Source: an uncultured Granulosicoccaceae bacterium
GTDB lineage: Bacteria > Pseudomonadota > Gammaproteobacteria > Granulosicoccales > Granulosicoccaceae
DNA length: 63,554 nucleotides
Assembly (NCBI GenBank): GCA_938006335.1
Contig: CALLMF010000034.1
Coordinates: forward strand, 1-63,554
Direction of reading: 5' to 3'
The stretch's first letter is position 1; each line of letters starts with the position of its first letter. This document shows, in pieces, positions 20,540 to 30,558 of the stretch. The translations under genes and the position numbers were made by a program. Under the pieces are notes generated by a model. It worked only from the letters and a program-made list of their open reading frames with translations. It was not told the origin of the DNA and ran no database searches.

Positions 20540-21660
20540 GCAATACGCTGACACTGCCCGGTTTCACTGACCTGTACGCACGCATGCGCGAGCCCGGGCC
20601 TTCACGTCGTGGCACCCTGGCCAGCGAGTCGCGAGCGGCACTCGCAGCAGGGTTTACCCGAGTCTGTGCCGCGCCGGATACCAATCCTGCGACCGATTCC
20701 ACCGCCACGGTCGAGCTGGTACAGCACCATGCCGATGCCAGCAACGGAGCAAAGGTGCTACCAATGGCCGCGCTTACCGTGGGACTGCAGGGTGAGCGGC
20801 TTACCGAGCTTGCAACACTCAAACACCTCGGCTGCGTAGCCGCCAGTCAGGCCGATGAAAGCTTTGCCGATACGCGCCTCCTGTACGACGCCATGGCCTA
20901 TGCCGCAAGCTTTGATTTCCCGTTGATCATGCGTGCTCGTGACGCGCGACTCGGCATCAACGGCTGCGCTCATGAAGGACCGGTCGCCACTCGACTGGGC
21001 CTGCACGGCATACCCTCGGCAGCCGAGACCATACCGCTCGCGCGGCTGCTGGAACTGCTGCGCGAGACTGGCGGCCGCTTGCATGTCACGCGACTGTCGA
21101 CCGCACGTGCCGTCGACATGATTGCCGAGGCGCGCAACGCAGGGCTTGCAGTCACGGCCGACGTTGGCATTTCGCACTTGTATTTTACCGAAGGCGACAT
21201 CGATGGCTTTGATGCCCGATTTGCCTCGGCAGTCCCTTTCCGCTCGTCTGCAGACAGGGACGCACTGCGTCGAGGCGTGCGCGACGGCATCATCGACGCG
21301 ATCTGCTCTGACCATGCGCCGCTGGACACCGACGCCTCGCTTGCCCCCTTCCCTCAGGTCGAGCCCGGGCTGTCCGTGTTTGATCGATTCATTGGTCTTT
21401 GGTTGGCCTTGCCGGAGTATTGCGGCATCCCGAGCAATCGGGCGCTGGATGCGGTAAGCGCTGCCCCAGAAAACATTCTGGGCCTCTCACCCACAAATGA
21501 CACCATCGAGGTGACGACAGACAGCATCAGCGATGCCTGGCTGAGTCATGGCAGGAATTCACCACTGGCAACCGCTGCGGTACTCCCGGATGGCACGCCG
21601 CTGCCGGGGTGCGTACGCGGGTATCGGCTGGAAGACGGACGTAGACAGAACCTCTGGTGA
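20536..21660 (+). CDS. pyrC': Inactive dihydroorotase-like subunit PyrC' (ATCase partner)
   Basis: Homologue of class I dihydroorotase, but the metal-binding HxH that normally follows GFxD is Y14-A-R16 in [15 protein letters not shown], so catalysis is unlikely. Another expected His is Arg in [13 protein letters not shown]. The [21 protein letters not shown] stretch is typical of the inactive Pseudomonas-type subunit. In that group the protein is needed to hold the PyrB dodecamer together. The 374-residue length is slightly shorter than active enzymes (about 420). An active dihydroorotase should lie elsewhere in the genome. Confidence 0.9.
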   Translation: MSNTLTLPGFTDLYARMREPGPSRRGTLASESRAALAAGFTRVCAAPDTNPATDSTATVELVQHHADASNGAKVLPMAALTVGLQGERLTELATLKHLGCVAASQADESFADTRLLYDAMAYAASFDFPLIMRARDARLGINGCAHEGPVATRLGLHGIPSAAETIPLARLLELLRETGGRLHVTRLSTARAVDMIAEARNAGLAVTADVGISHLYFTEGDIDGFDARFASAVPFRSSADRDALRRGVRDGIIDAICSDHAPLDTDASLAPFPQVEPGLSVFDRFIGLWLALPEYCGIPSNRALDAVSAAPENILGLSPTNDTIEVTTDSISDAWLSHGRNSPLATAAVLPDGTPLPGCVRGYRLEDGRRQNLW

Positions 21661-21753
21661 GCAACGGTACCGGCCGACCCAGTGATGGCATCGATCGGCC
21701 CAGACTGACGACCATACTTTCAGCCTGTAACGACGCAGATTCCACGCTGACAC

Positions 21754-21830
21754 CTGCTCGACTGATACGAAAATCTGCTCGACTGATACACATATGCAGC
21801 ACTTTGGTTTATATGTAACACTTTGGTTTA
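21754..21830. repeat. Two tandem direct-repeat pairs upstream of the first GGDEF-EAL gene
   Basis: The 295-bp gap between pyrC' and the next gene holds two repeat pairs. CTGCTCGACTGATAC occurs at 21754-21768 and 21775-21789 (spacing 21 bp). CACTTTGGTTTA occurs at 21800-21811 and 21819-21830 (spacing 19 bp). A CACATATGC lies between the pairs (21789-21797). Spacing of about two helical turns suits cooperative binding of a regulator. The area is A/T-richer than its surroundings. A weak inverted repeat (21672-21700) could end pyrC' transcription. Nothing else is visible in the gap. Confidence 0.6.
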
Positions 21831-21955
21831 AACGCGCCCTGACATCCGCGTAAATCGGTCATCGACCGACTGCGCTCCTGGTAGGGGCTCTTGATAGCCG
21901 TGGACGTTCCAGTGGACGTGGCCGCCACGCTGATGTGCTCGAGCTGGCTGTGACC

Positions 21956-24073
21956 ATGGATCTAGTCCCCTCTTCGCGATTGTCCTTTGTCGCAGACCTG
22001 CTGCTGAACAATCTCGACCTCGCGGTGATCCGTACGCATCAGTCCGGGAGGATCTTCGAGCTCAACGGTGCCAGCGAATTGCTGCTCGGTGTATCCGCTG
22101 AAGACTGGATCGGCTCAACACTCGACAGTCTGCTGGGCGCCGTCGACACGCGCGTCTACTGCCCGGCCAGCGAAGCGGCTGCGCATTCTGAACTGCTTGG
22201 CTGGGCCTTGGGTGTGCATTCATTCCCACTGACTGCCGACCTTCCCAATGGCAGTCGCCTGGCGCTCGAGCTATCCAGCTATTTCGGCTATACGTTGGGA
22301 ATTCCTTCGAGCACCATCGTCATCAAGATCGCCGACGAGTATCAGCTCGATCCGATCGCCGCCCGCAACATCATGACGCGTCTGGAGACGCTCACGCGCA
22401 TGGCGCCGGTCGGCATCGTGGAACTGGACCAGAGTTGGCATTGCCTGCACGTCAATGACAAGTGGTGCGAACTCAGCCAGCTTGGCATGCAAGAGTCGCT
22501 GGGAAGCGGCTGGACTCAGGCCATGCACCCTGACGACGTGCGCCAGACGCTCGACAGCATACGTGAGGCGCTTGCAAAGCCGGGCACTTTCGAGGCAGAG
22601 CTACGCTTTCTGACGCGATTCGGCGAACTGCGTTGGGTCAGTATCAGCGCTACGGGATCTACCGGAAAACACGGTTGTATCGACGGCATTCTCGTCATTG
22701 CCACAGACATCACTGAACGCCATCATGCTCGTGAACAGCTACACAAGCTCGCCCATCACGACACACTGACCCGTCTGTGCAACCGCGCCAGTTTCTTGAA
22801 GAGTCTGCCCGAGGCGCTGAAACTGACGACGGCCAGGTCCGAAGTCGCGTTGCTGTTCCTCGACCTGGACGGCTTCAAGCACGTCAACGACACGCTTGGC
22901 CACCCGGCAGGCGACACCTTGCTCAAACACGTCGCAGACCGCTTGCGCGAGTTTCCAACGAAGGATGATACGGTCGCACGATTGGGCGGAGACGAATTCA
23001 CGATCATCATCCGTCGGGAAGATGCACACGAAAGCGCCGACGTGCTTGCACGCCGGGTGATCAGCCGGTTAAAGCAGCCCTACTTCATCAATGGGCAACA
23101 GACGATCATCTCTTGCAGCATAGGCATCGCCCTGTCGGGCAAGAAGCCCATCAGCGACAACACGCTCGTGAGTCACGCTGATACCGCGCTGTATCACGCC
23201 AAGAACACCGGCCGTGGACATCATGTTTTCTACAGCGCCGACCTCGACCGAGAGAGACGCAGACAGTCATTCCTGACGAACCGTCTGCACGCGGCTCTGG
23301 AAACCGGTGAGTTCGAGGTCAACTACCAACCACAGGCCGATATCGGGTCCGGCCGGATCGTCGGGTTCGAGGCGCTGCTGCGCTGGCCGTCCGCACCGCA
23401 AGAGCATCTCGGCCCGAAGGACTTTGTTCCCGCACTCGAAAATGCCGGGCTCATCGGCGCAGCGGGTAGCTGGGTTCTCAGACGTGCGTGCCGAGACTAC
23501 CGGCAATGGGTAGACGCCGGCGTGGTAACAAGCACAACGCGTTTATCAGTCAATGTGTCTGCCACTCAGTTGGGGCACGACACCTTCCATGCAGACGTCG
23601 AGCAGATACTGGATTCCGAAGGCGTTGCAGCGGATCGCCTGACCCTCGAGATCACCGAATCCGTGTTGGTTGACGCATCAGGGCATGACGTGCTCCTGAA
23701 GTTGAAGGATCTCGGAGTCGCGCTCTCAATTGACGACTTCGGCATGGGATATTCCTCACTTGCCTACCTCGGCCAGCTGCCAGTGAATGAGCTCAAGATT
23801 GACCGCAGCTTGATCACGAACCTCAGCTCGACATCGCGGAATCTACCCTTGGTCAATGGCATCCTTGCATTGGCCAAATCGCTCGGGCTGCACGTCGTTG
23901 CCGAGGGCGTGGAGAGTGCCGACGTGTTACCACTGCTCGAACAAGGCGGATGCTCCACGTATCAGGGTTACTACTGCTCACGCCCCCTACCCGCCACGAG
24001 CATCGCACGCGTAAAAACACCAGACGAGCACGCTGAATCACGCCAGTTTCCAGCGAAGTCACACGCTTCGTAA
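21956..24073 (+). CDS. PAS-GGDEF-EAL c-di-GMP signalling protein, copy 1
   Basis: Predicted cytoplasmic enzyme that makes and/or breaks c-di-GMP. The 705-residue product has two PAS-like regions (about 15-130 and 140-255), a GGDEF domain with intact GGDEF (near 343) and an EAL domain with EALLRW (near 471), LEITES, DDFGMGYSSLAYL and ELKIDRS. Both catalytic signatures look intact; no RxxD inhibitory site precedes GGDEF. No membrane segment is seen. ATG 21956 is chosen over the upstream ATG 21935 because the next gene's product aligns residue for residue from this Met. Confidence 0.92.
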   Translation: MDLVPSSRLSFVADLLLNNLDLAVIRTHQSGRIFELNGASELLLGVSAEDWIGSTLDSLLGAVDTRVYCPASEAAAHSELLGWALGVHSFPLTADLPNGSRLALELSSYFGYTLGIPSSTIVIKIADEYQLDPIAARNIMTRLETLTRMAPVGIVELDQSWHCLHVNDKWCELSQLGMQESLGSGWTQAMHPDDVRQTLDSIREALAKPGTFEAELRFLTRFGELRWVSISATGSTGKHGCIDGILVIATDITERHHAREQLHKLAHHDTLTRLCNRASFLKSLPEALKLTTARSEVALLFLDLDGFKHVNDTLGHPAGDTLLKHVADRLREFPTKDDTVARLGGDEFTIIIRREDAHESADVLARRVISRLKQPYFINGQQTIISCSIGIALSGKKPISDNTLVSHADTALYHAKNTGRGHHVFYSADLDRERRRQSFLTNRLHAALETGEFEVNYQPQADIGSGRIVGFEALLRWPSAPQEHLGPKDFVPALENAGLIGAAGSWVLRRACRDYRQWVDAGVVTSTTRLSVNVSATQLGHDTFHADVEQILDSEGVAADRLTLEITESVLVDASGHDVLLKLKDLGVALSIDDFGMGYSSLAYLGQLPVNELKIDRSLITNLSSTSRNLPLVNGILALAKSLGLHVVAEGVESADVLPLLEQGGCSTYQGYYCSRPLPATSIARVKTPDEHAESRQFPAKSHAS

Positions 24074-24086
24074 CTGCAACTGCCGG

Positions 24087-24102
24087 CACATATGCCACTT
24101 TG
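24087..24102. promoter_or_regulatory. CACATATGC-CACTTTG motif shared by both GGDEF-EAL leaders
   Basis: CACATATGCCACTTTG lies just after the stop of copy 1 and before copy 2. It resembles the CACATATGC (21789-21797) and CACTTTGG (21800-21807) elements in front of copy 1. The shared motif may have been duplicated with the gene or may bind a common regulator. The evidence is sequence similarity only. Confidence 0.4.
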
Positions 24103-24211
24103 TAAACTGTGGCCTCCGCACGTGATCAGAGTGTCTACTGCGTCAAGAAAAAAGGTAGCATTTCACCCTTATGACGCCGCTTGGGCAATGCGCCGCAAGC
24201 AACTGATCAAC

Positions 24212-24229
24212 AAAGTAAAACTTTACTTT
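24212..24229. promoter_or_regulatory. Perfect 8-bp inverted repeat upstream of the second GGDEF-EAL gene
   Basis: AAAGTAAA (24212-24219) and TTTACTTT (24222-24229) are separated by AC. The A/T-only-plus-G palindrome stands out in GC-rich DNA and lies 97-114 nt before the start codon. Its form suits a dimeric repressor or activator site. No gene is seen in 24074-24325. Confidence 0.5.
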
Positions 24230-24325
24230 CGCTGCTGATGACAGCTTGGGACGGAAGTCAAGACCAACCGCAACATGCGATGCGTCTGTGACTTGTCAGA
24301 TGTAATAGTCCAACAGTGCAGATTC

Positions 24326-26434
24326 ATGGATTTTGATTTACCAATGGGCCCGGGTGCGGTCGCTGGCCGACTCGCCAGCCACCTCGACCAGGCCATCATC
24401 CGCACCAACCACAAAGGGTGTATCACCAAGCTCAATTCCGCTAGCGAGACTCTGCTTGGAGTTGCCGCCAGTGATTGGTTGGGGCGGCCGATAGACTGGT
24501 TGATCGAATCCATTGGCTCTCGTCTGTGCACACCCGAAGGCGCAACGGCCATGTGCCTCGAAGCCGTCGGCTGGGCGTCGGGGGTCGAGGGATACCAACT
24601 ACAAGCACGGCACGCGTGTGGCGAGCAGCTGAAGCTCAAACTGTGCACCTACTTCACAGGTAGCGCTGACTACCCCTCAACGACCTTCATCTTGGGGCTC
24701 CCCAATGAGCAACAGCGCGGCAACCCTGCCGACGTTGAAACAGCACTATCGCGTTTTAAAACGCTGACGCGATTGGCACCCGTCGGTATTCTCGAACTCG
24801 ACAACCACTGGCGCTGCTTGTACGCCAACGACAAGTGGTGTGAGCTCAGCCGCCTGAGCATGGACGAAGCGCTCGGCGATGGCTGGATCGATGCGATCCA
24901 TCTCGATGATGTCGATGACACGCTGACCAGCATGTGCGACGCGATAGGCCGACAACAAATCTTCGAAAAGGAAGTCCGCCTACAGACCCCGCTCGGCCAG
25001 CTGACCTGGATCAATCTCAGCGCGACGGGTGTCGTCACGCGTAACGGTTGCGTGACCGGTATTCTGATGGTAGTCACGGACGTCACCGCGCGTCACCGCG
25101 CCAACGAGCAGCTACGCCAGCTGGTGCACCATGACGCACTCACCAGCCTTCACAACCGCACCAGTTTCCTGCAACGATTACCCGAAGCCATGGCAAGACG
25201 AGGTAACGGTGTTGAAGTTGCCTTGCTGTACCTGGACCTTGATGACTTCAAGGCTGTCAATGACACGCTGGGGCACCACGCCGGTGATGCACTTCTCAAA
25301 CAGGTTGCAGACCGCCTCAGGGAATTCGAAAAATCCGGCGACACCACAGCACGCCTCGGCGGCGACGAGTTCACCATCGTGATCTCCCGCCGCAACGTAA
25401 GCGTGCAAGCCGATGCGCTGGCACAGCGCCTAGTGGATCGACTGAAGCAGGCTTACCTGATAGACGGGCAGCAGGTGTACATATCGTGCAGCGTGGGTAT
25501 CGCATTAGCCAGCCTTGGCTTTGACGACCACACCAAACTGATCCGACACGCCGACATTGCCCTGTATCGCGCCAAGCGCTCCGGGCGTGCGCGCCACGTG
25601 TTCTTCAGCAGCGAACTCGACCGTGCCCGACACGATCACTCCGTGCTGGTCAGTCGTTTGCACCTTGCCCTTGAGGCCAATGAGTTCGAGGTGACATACC
25701 AGCCGCAGGTCGATATCGTCAGCGGCAAGGTCGTGGGACTTGAAGCACTGTTGCGCTGGCCCAAGGCCCCGCGAGATGACATCGGCCCCGGTGACTTCAT
25801 TCCTGCCTTGGAGGATGCCGGACTCATTGGCTCGGTTGGCGCCTGGGTCATGCGACAGGCGTGCAGCGACTATCGCCGCTTGGTCGAGACCGGCGTAATT
25901 ACAAGCAAGACCCGCTTGTCCGTGAACGTCTCGGCCAAACAGCTGGGGCTCGCTACATTCATCAGCGATGTGGAGCAGATTCTCGCTGACGAGGGGATGC
26001 CCGCAGAGCGCCTGGTTGTGGAAATCACGGAATCGGTGCTCGTCAACCCGTCTGAAAGCGACACCATCGCGCAACTCAAAGGTCTTGGGATTGCCTTGTC
26101 CATCGATGATTTTGGCACCGGTTTCTCGTCCCTCGCCTACCTGGGGCAACTCCCCGTAGACGAACTGAAAATCGACCGAAGCTTCATCCAGAACCTGACT
26201 TCCCGTCCGCAAGCCCTTCCTATCGTTACAGGAGTCCTCGCGCTGGCCAACTCACTCGGCCTGCACGTCGTCGCCGAAGGCGTAGAGGAGGCGTCCGTGC
26301 TTCCGCTCCTGCGGAACAGTGGCTGCACCACATACCAGGGCTTCCACTATTCGCGCGCACTCGCGGCGGACGCGCTCGCCGACTCGCTACCGTCACGCGC
26401 AGCCTCATCAGAGAATTCGCTCGAAACTGCCTGA
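24326..26434 (+). CDS. PAS-GGDEF-EAL c-di-GMP signalling protein, copy 2
   Basis: Close paralogue of the gene just upstream, with the same order: two PAS-like regions, GGDEF (intact motif near 344) and EAL (LEALLRW near 472, VEITES, DDFGTGFSSLAYL, ELKIDRS). The 702-residue product aligns with copy 1 from its first Met, which is why ATG 24326 is preferred over 24275. The two proteins differ most in the N-terminal PAS region and share long identical runs in GGDEF and EAL, indicating tandem duplication followed by divergence of the input part. Predicted cytoplasmic. Confidence 0.92.
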   Translation: MDFDLPMGPGAVAGRLASHLDQAIIRTNHKGCITKLNSASETLLGVAASDWLGRPIDWLIESIGSRLCTPEGATAMCLEAVGWASGVEGYQLQARHACGEQLKLKLCTYFTGSADYPSTTFILGLPNEQQRGNPADVETALSRFKTLTRLAPVGILELDNHWRCLYANDKWCELSRLSMDEALGDGWIDAIHLDDVDDTLTSMCDAIGRQQIFEKEVRLQTPLGQLTWINLSATGVVTRNGCVTGILMVVTDVTARHRANEQLRQLVHHDALTSLHNRTSFLQRLPEAMARRGNGVEVALLYLDLDDFKAVNDTLGHHAGDALLKQVADRLREFEKSGDTTARLGGDEFTIVISRRNVSVQADALAQRLVDRLKQAYLIDGQQVYISCSVGIALASLGFDDHTKLIRHADIALYRAKRSGRARHVFFSSELDRARHDHSVLVSRLHLALEANEFEVTYQPQVDIVSGKVVGLEALLRWPKAPRDDIGPGDFIPALEDAGLIGSVGAWVMRQACSDYRRLVETGVITSKTRLSVNVSAKQLGLATFISDVEQILADEGMPAERLVVEITESVLVNPSESDTIAQLKGLGIALSIDDFGTGFSSLAYLGQLPVDELKIDRSFIQNLTSRPQALPIVTGVLALANSLGLHVVAEGVEEASVLPLLRNSGCTTYQGFHYSRALAADALADSLPSRAASSENSLETA

Positions 26435-26709
26435 GAAACCCTCGACAGATCGACGTTGTAGAAGTTTTCAAAAGCTAACTGTCGCCTGCGCACGTGTGAG
26501 ACCATCCGTTTGAAGTAGCGATAAAAAACTCCCTGCGGCCTCTGACGGCGCCGGCGATCCGGCACCATCATCGGACCAGGTACCACATGCATGCAAGAGA
26601 TCAGCTCGAGCGTACCGACATCGACCGTCGGCATCGGCGCATCGGCAGAGAGAGTCGAAGCGCTCGCACCTGAGATGCAGACAAGTGCCAAGGGGTTGGA
26701 CCGCGACAC
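26347..26709 (-). CDS. Possible small protein, antisense to the end of GGDEF-EAL copy 2
   Basis: The 424-bp gap between the second GGDEF-EAL gene and the CheB-CheR fusion holds no clear gene, but this minus-strand frame (120 codons, GTG start) covers most of it. It starts with a short hydrophobic stretch (LALVCISGASAS) that could be a weak signal. A basic segment RPQGVFYRYFKRMVSHVRRR and an acidic tail follow, and its third codon positions are fairly GC-rich. It overlaps copy 2 by 88 bp. No ribosome site or known family supports it, so it may be a chance frame. Confidence 0.25.
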   Translation of the reverse strand: MSRSNPLALVCISGASASTLSADAPMPTVDVGTLELISCMHVVPGPMMVPDRRRRQRPQGVFYRYFKRMVSHVRRRQLAFENFYNVDLSRVSQAVSSEFSDEAARDGSESASASAASARE

Positions 26710-26858
26710 TCATGCACACGACATCCGTGAAACAGACGTTCTACTGACACGCGTCTGGTAATGGGCCGCGAGGACCGAGAGCTTCGCGTCCGGGTCCAGG
26801 CTTGCTCCACAGGAGAGGCGCTGATGTCAGCCGTATGTGGGCCTCGAGAAGATCCCGC

Positions 26859-29800
26859 ATGAAAAACCGACATGATGCGCCGAAGGGACCTTCAGACATA
26901 GCGTTGGCACGCAACAGCGGCATTGAGATTGACCTTACGCGTCCGCTCGTGGTCGCGATTGGTGCCTCGGCCGGAGGCCTTGAACCGCTGGAACGGTTTT
27001 TTGAGGCCACCGACGAAAAACTCACCTGCAGTTTTATCGTGATGCAGCACTTGTCACCGAACTTTCGCAGCGTGATGGACGAGCTGCTTGCACGCCGCAC
27101 CGATATGCCCATCCGCCGTATCAGCGACGGATTGAAGCTCGAACCCGGCACCATCTATCTCAACGTGCCGCGGCTTACGGTCACGCTCGAAGACAAGACC
27201 TTCAGACTGACCCCTTCTGCCAAACCCGCAGACAGATATCGGCCCATCGACCTGCTGTTTGGTTCGGTCGCGGAGCAGTACGGCAAGAACGCCATCGGCG
27301 TGGTGTTGTCCGGTACCGGTAGCGATGGCACAGAGGGCGCTGCAAAACTCAAGCAGTTCGGCAGTCAGGTAATCGTGCAGTCGCCAGAATCCGCGCGCTT
27401 CGAGAGCATGCCCCAATCGATCGTGAACGCTCGTATCGAAGACGGTAGCGGCGACCCATACGAACTTGCCGCACTGGTCGGTCGCTGGGCCTCCGGTGAG
27501 TCCTTGACACAACCAGCACTGGCGCCAGTTGAAGGTGATCCCATCGGGTCAATCATTGCGCTGATACGGCACTCCATCAGCGTCGATTTTGATCGTTACA
27601 AGCCAGCTACGGTACAACGGCGCATAGAGCGCCGTGCGAGCCAGCACGATAAAGGTGACCTCAACGCCTACTACGCCCGCATAAGTGCGGACCCGGACGA
27701 GCTGGACGCGCTTTACAAGGACATTCTCATTGAGGTCACCTCATTTTTCCGTGACCCCAAGGCATTCGACGCCGTCGAGCGTCACGTGATGCCCGGACTG
27801 GTCGACAAGCTCCGCAACGGAGACGACGTGCGCATTTGGGTCCCCGGCTGCGCCAGCGGTGAGGAAGCCTACTCGCTCGCCATGCTGCTGATCGAGCATG
27901 CCGAGGAAGCCGACGTTGTGCCCGTAAAGGTACGCATACTTGCAACGGACGCACTCACACGCTCACTGGCAAACGCCAATGCGGGACGCTTTCCTCGTGA
28001 GAGCATCCATCATCTGTCTTCCGAACGGGTTCGCCGCTTTTTCGAAATCCACGGGAACCATGTGCAGATCAAGCCGGAAGTGAGAAAGCTGATCCTGTTC
28101 AGCACCCATGACGTCATCCGCGACGCGCCTTTCACCCAGATTGACCTCCTGAGCTGTCGCAACCTGCTTGTCTACCTCACCAACGAGACGCAGGCACAGG
28201 TCATCTCCAAGTTTCACTTTTCCCTGCACAAGGGTGGCGCTCTTTTTCTCGGACCCAGTGAATCAACAGTAACGATAGCCGACGAGTTCGACGTACTCGA
28301 CGATCGTTGGCGCTTGTACAAAAAACGGCGCAACGTTGCACTGTCCACCATTGAAGCGCGCGTCCGATCTGGCGCGCGACCCGAACGCACAACCTTGGTG
28401 CCGCGGATGCCTCAAAGGCGAGCGGTTAACGGCACCCACATCAACCTGGCCGACGGTTCGCGACACCTGCTGCCTGATGCACGAACCTTGCGCTTGAAAC
28501 GTGCCTACAAGATGGCGCTGGAAAAAATGGTCGGGGCCTATGCGCCGCCCGGCTTCCTGCTGACACATGCCGGGGATGTGGTGCACGTCTTTGGCGATGC
28601 GGGTACGTTCATGCCGGTCAATAGCGGCGCTTTCAGCGACAACCTCACCGAACTGATACGCCACGACCTCAAGGCGTCGGTATTATCTGCTCTGCAGTCT
28701 GCTCAGGACCCCGGCTTTGAGCGCTTTGAGCGCCGATTGCACGTCGGAGAAGAGTACTCGCCCGAGACCTACGATTTGACACTGACACCTATCGACGTGC
28801 TACAGACAGGCGAAAACGAACAGTTCCTGTTGATCACCATACGTAAAATGGACGATGTCGACACGAATCCTGTACTTGCACTGGCCCCCGATGTGGCAAG
28901 CGTTTCTGTACAGACAAGTCCTGCTGAAGTCGCCAACCTGATGCAGCGTATCCACTCTCTGGAAGCGGGCCTCGGCGCCTCCGAAGCCAAACTGCAGACC
29001 ACGATCGAAGAACTGGAAACCAGCAATGACGAGCTGCAGACCGCCAATCAGGAATTGACAGCTGCCAACAACAAGCTGCAAGACACCGACGATGAGCTGC
29101 ACTCGGTCAACAAGGAACTGATCACGATCAACGCCGAGAACAAGCGCCAGATCCATGAGCTTGCCGAAGCCAACGCCGACATCAGCAAGTTGCTGAAGAT
29201 GCCCGACGTCGGCACCGGGCACGTCGACATGCGACTCAAGCGCTTTTTCGATTTTCTAGAGACAATTCCTGCCGGAGAGGCTCGATACACCCACGTTCGG
29301 CGGAAATCGCAGGACGGCAAGATCACCATTGCGGGTGGATTTACACGTGCCATCGCCGGAGGGGGTGGTCACGTGGATACCAATCATGGTACCGACCCGG
29401 ATCTCAGCGACGACCCTGCCTTCGCTCATACGCTCGAACTCCTGGTGAACATTGGCACTGACGCAAGCTTGAGTAGTCAGGACAAGCTCAAGCGCCTGCT
29501 GGAAATCGGTACCGCGTTCTTTCAGGCAGACTACGGAGTGCTTTATCAGCATGTCGACGACGATCTGCTGGTCATCGCCAGCGTCGTAGCCCACGGTGCT
29601 CGCGACCTCTCGGCAGGTACGCGTTCCCCGCTGCAAGGTTCCTTCAGTTCCTCGATACCTGATGGCCGGCACATCGTGCATTTTCACGATGCCGAGACCG
29701 AGCCCACCGAAAATACTACAGTACTGGCCGCTTCACGCTGCAATTCCTACATCGGTGCGGCCATCATGCGAGAAGGTCACCGCTATGGCACGGTTGGATT

Positions 29801-29897
29801 CGCGTCCCGGCACCGGCACAACTCACCGTTTGAAGCGTCACAGCAAGCGCTGATGATGCTGATCGTCAACTGGACGGCCGTGCTCGTCGACGATTAA
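26859..29897 (+). CDS. CheB-CheR fusion with PAS-like region, coiled coil and GAF domain
   Basis: Combined chemoreceptor methylesterase and methyltransferase. The product is about 1012 residues. The CheB part has GASAGG (Ser near 35), MQHLSPNF (His near 62) and GTGSDGTEG (Asp near 154). The CheR part has RRIERR, the SAM motif [15 protein letters not shown] (near 328) and CRNLLVYL. Then come a PAS-like region (about 560-650), a long coiled coil (about 700-780) and a C-terminal GAF-like domain (about 855-1012). Related fusions often end in PAS repeats and a histidine kinase; neither is present. ATG 26859 has GAGAAG upstream. No receptor, CheA or CheW gene is next to it. Confidence 0.9.
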   Translation: MKNRHDAPKGPSDIALARNSGIEIDLTRPLVVAIGASAGGLEPLERFFEATDEKLTCSFIVMQHLSPNFRSVMDELLARRTDMPIRRISDGLKLEPGTIYLNVPRLTVTLEDKTFRLTPSAKPADRYRPIDLLFGSVAEQYGKNAIGVVLSGTGSDGTEGAAKLKQFGSQVIVQSPESARFESMPQSIVNARIEDGSGDPYELAALVGRWASGESLTQPALAPVEGDPIGSIIALIRHSISVDFDRYKPATVQRRIERRASQHDKGDLNAYYARISADPDELDALYKDILIEVTSFFRDPKAFDAVERHVMPGLVDKLRNGDDVRIWVPGCASGEEAYSLAMLLIEHAEEADVVPVKVRILATDALTRSLANANAGRFPRESIHHLSSERVRRFFEIHGNHVQIKPEVRKLILFSTHDVIRDAPFTQIDLLSCRNLLVYLTNETQAQVISKFHFSLHKGGALFLGPSESTVTIADEFDVLDDRWRLYKKRRNVALSTIEARVRSGARPERTTLVPRMPQRRAVNGTHINLADGSRHLLPDARTLRLKRAYKMALEKMVGAYAPPGFLLTHAGDVVHVFGDAGTFMPVNSGAFSDNLTELIRHDLKASVLSALQSAQDPGFERFERRLHVGEEYSPETYDLTLTPIDVLQTGENEQFLLITIRKMDDVDTNPVLALAPDVASVSVQTSPAEVANLMQRIHSLEAGLGASEAKLQTTIEELETSNDELQTANQELTAANNKLQDTDDELHSVNKELITINAENKRQIHELAEANADISKLLKMPDVGTGHVDMRLKRFFDFLETIPAGEARYTHVRRKSQDGKITIAGGFTRAIAGGGGHVDTNHGTDPDLSDDPAFAHTLELLVNIGTDASLSSQDKLKRLLEIGTAFFQADYGVLYQHVDDDLLVIASVVAHGARDLSAGTRSPLQGSFSSSIPDGRHIVHFHDAETEPTENTTVLAASRCNSYIGAAIMREGHRYGTVGFASRHRHNSPFEASQQALMMLIVNWTAVLVDD

Positions 29898-30490
29898 CTG
29901 CACGGCATCGCAGCGTCGCGCATGGCAGCGACCCAATGCTGCCGGCAGCGCGACTCGTATCGTTCGTTGCCACCGATCTCTACCTGTGCGCCGTCCACCA
30001 TTGCGTGGCCGTCCGCCCCCATGCGCAAGGTCATCGTGGCCTTGCGACCACAGGTGCACACCGTCTTGAGTTCCGACAGTTTGTCGGCAATCGCCAACAG
30101 ACGCGCGGAGCCTGGAAACAGCTCACCACGAAAGTCGGTACGAATGCCATAACACAACACTGGCACAGAGCACTCATCCACTACACGGGCCAGTGTATCG
30201 ACCTGAGCTGCAGCCAGGAATTGCGCCTCATCCACCAGCACACAAGCGACTGGGCCGTCGTACAAAGCACCGGAGACCAGGGCCATGAAGTCGGTACTGT
30301 CATCAAACAAGCTGGCTTGGGCCTCCAGGCCGATTCTGGAACGCACCACACCGCGACCAAAGCGGTCGTCGATTGCTGCGGTGTAGACCAGCGGTCGCAT
30401 GCCCTGCTCACGGTAGTTATGCGCCGATTGCAACAATGACGTGGATTTTCCAGCGTTCATCGCCGAATAATAGAAGTAGAGCTGAGCCAC
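29894..30490 (-). CDS. tdk: Thymidine kinase (type II)
   Basis: Salvage enzyme phosphorylating thymidine and deoxyuridine. The 198-residue product has the P-loop [10 protein letters not shown], the Walker B-like VLVDEAQFL and the lid FRGELFPGS. The zinc site is partly changed: CTC and the C-terminal CRQH replace the usual paired CxxC. The stop codon shares TTAA with the stop of the CheB-CheR gene, so the two genes converge with no gap. Confidence 0.95.
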   Translation of the reverse strand: MAQLYFYYSAMNAGKSTSLLQSAHNYREQGMRPLVYTAAIDDRFGRGVVRSRIGLEAQASLFDDSTDFMALVSGALYDGPVACVLVDEAQFLAAAQVDTLARVVDECSVPVLCYGIRTDFRGELFPGSARLLAIADKLSELKTVCTCGRKATMTLRMGADGHAMVDGAQVEIGGNERYESRCRQHWVAAMRDAAMPCS

Positions 30491-30558
30491 TGATCAAAGA
30501 CCACACACTTGGACAAGCGGCCAGCATACCTGCCCGACCGGTCGGTTCGGATCCCCTG

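Noticed and set aside
21754..21830. CRISPR-like repeats
   Set aside because: Only two copies of each unit, spacers of 6-7 bp and no cas genes; more like regulator sites.
26802..26858. Longer start for the CheB-CheR fusion
   Set aside because: The extra 19 residues are Arg-rich with no family match, while ATG 26859 has a better-placed purine-rich site.
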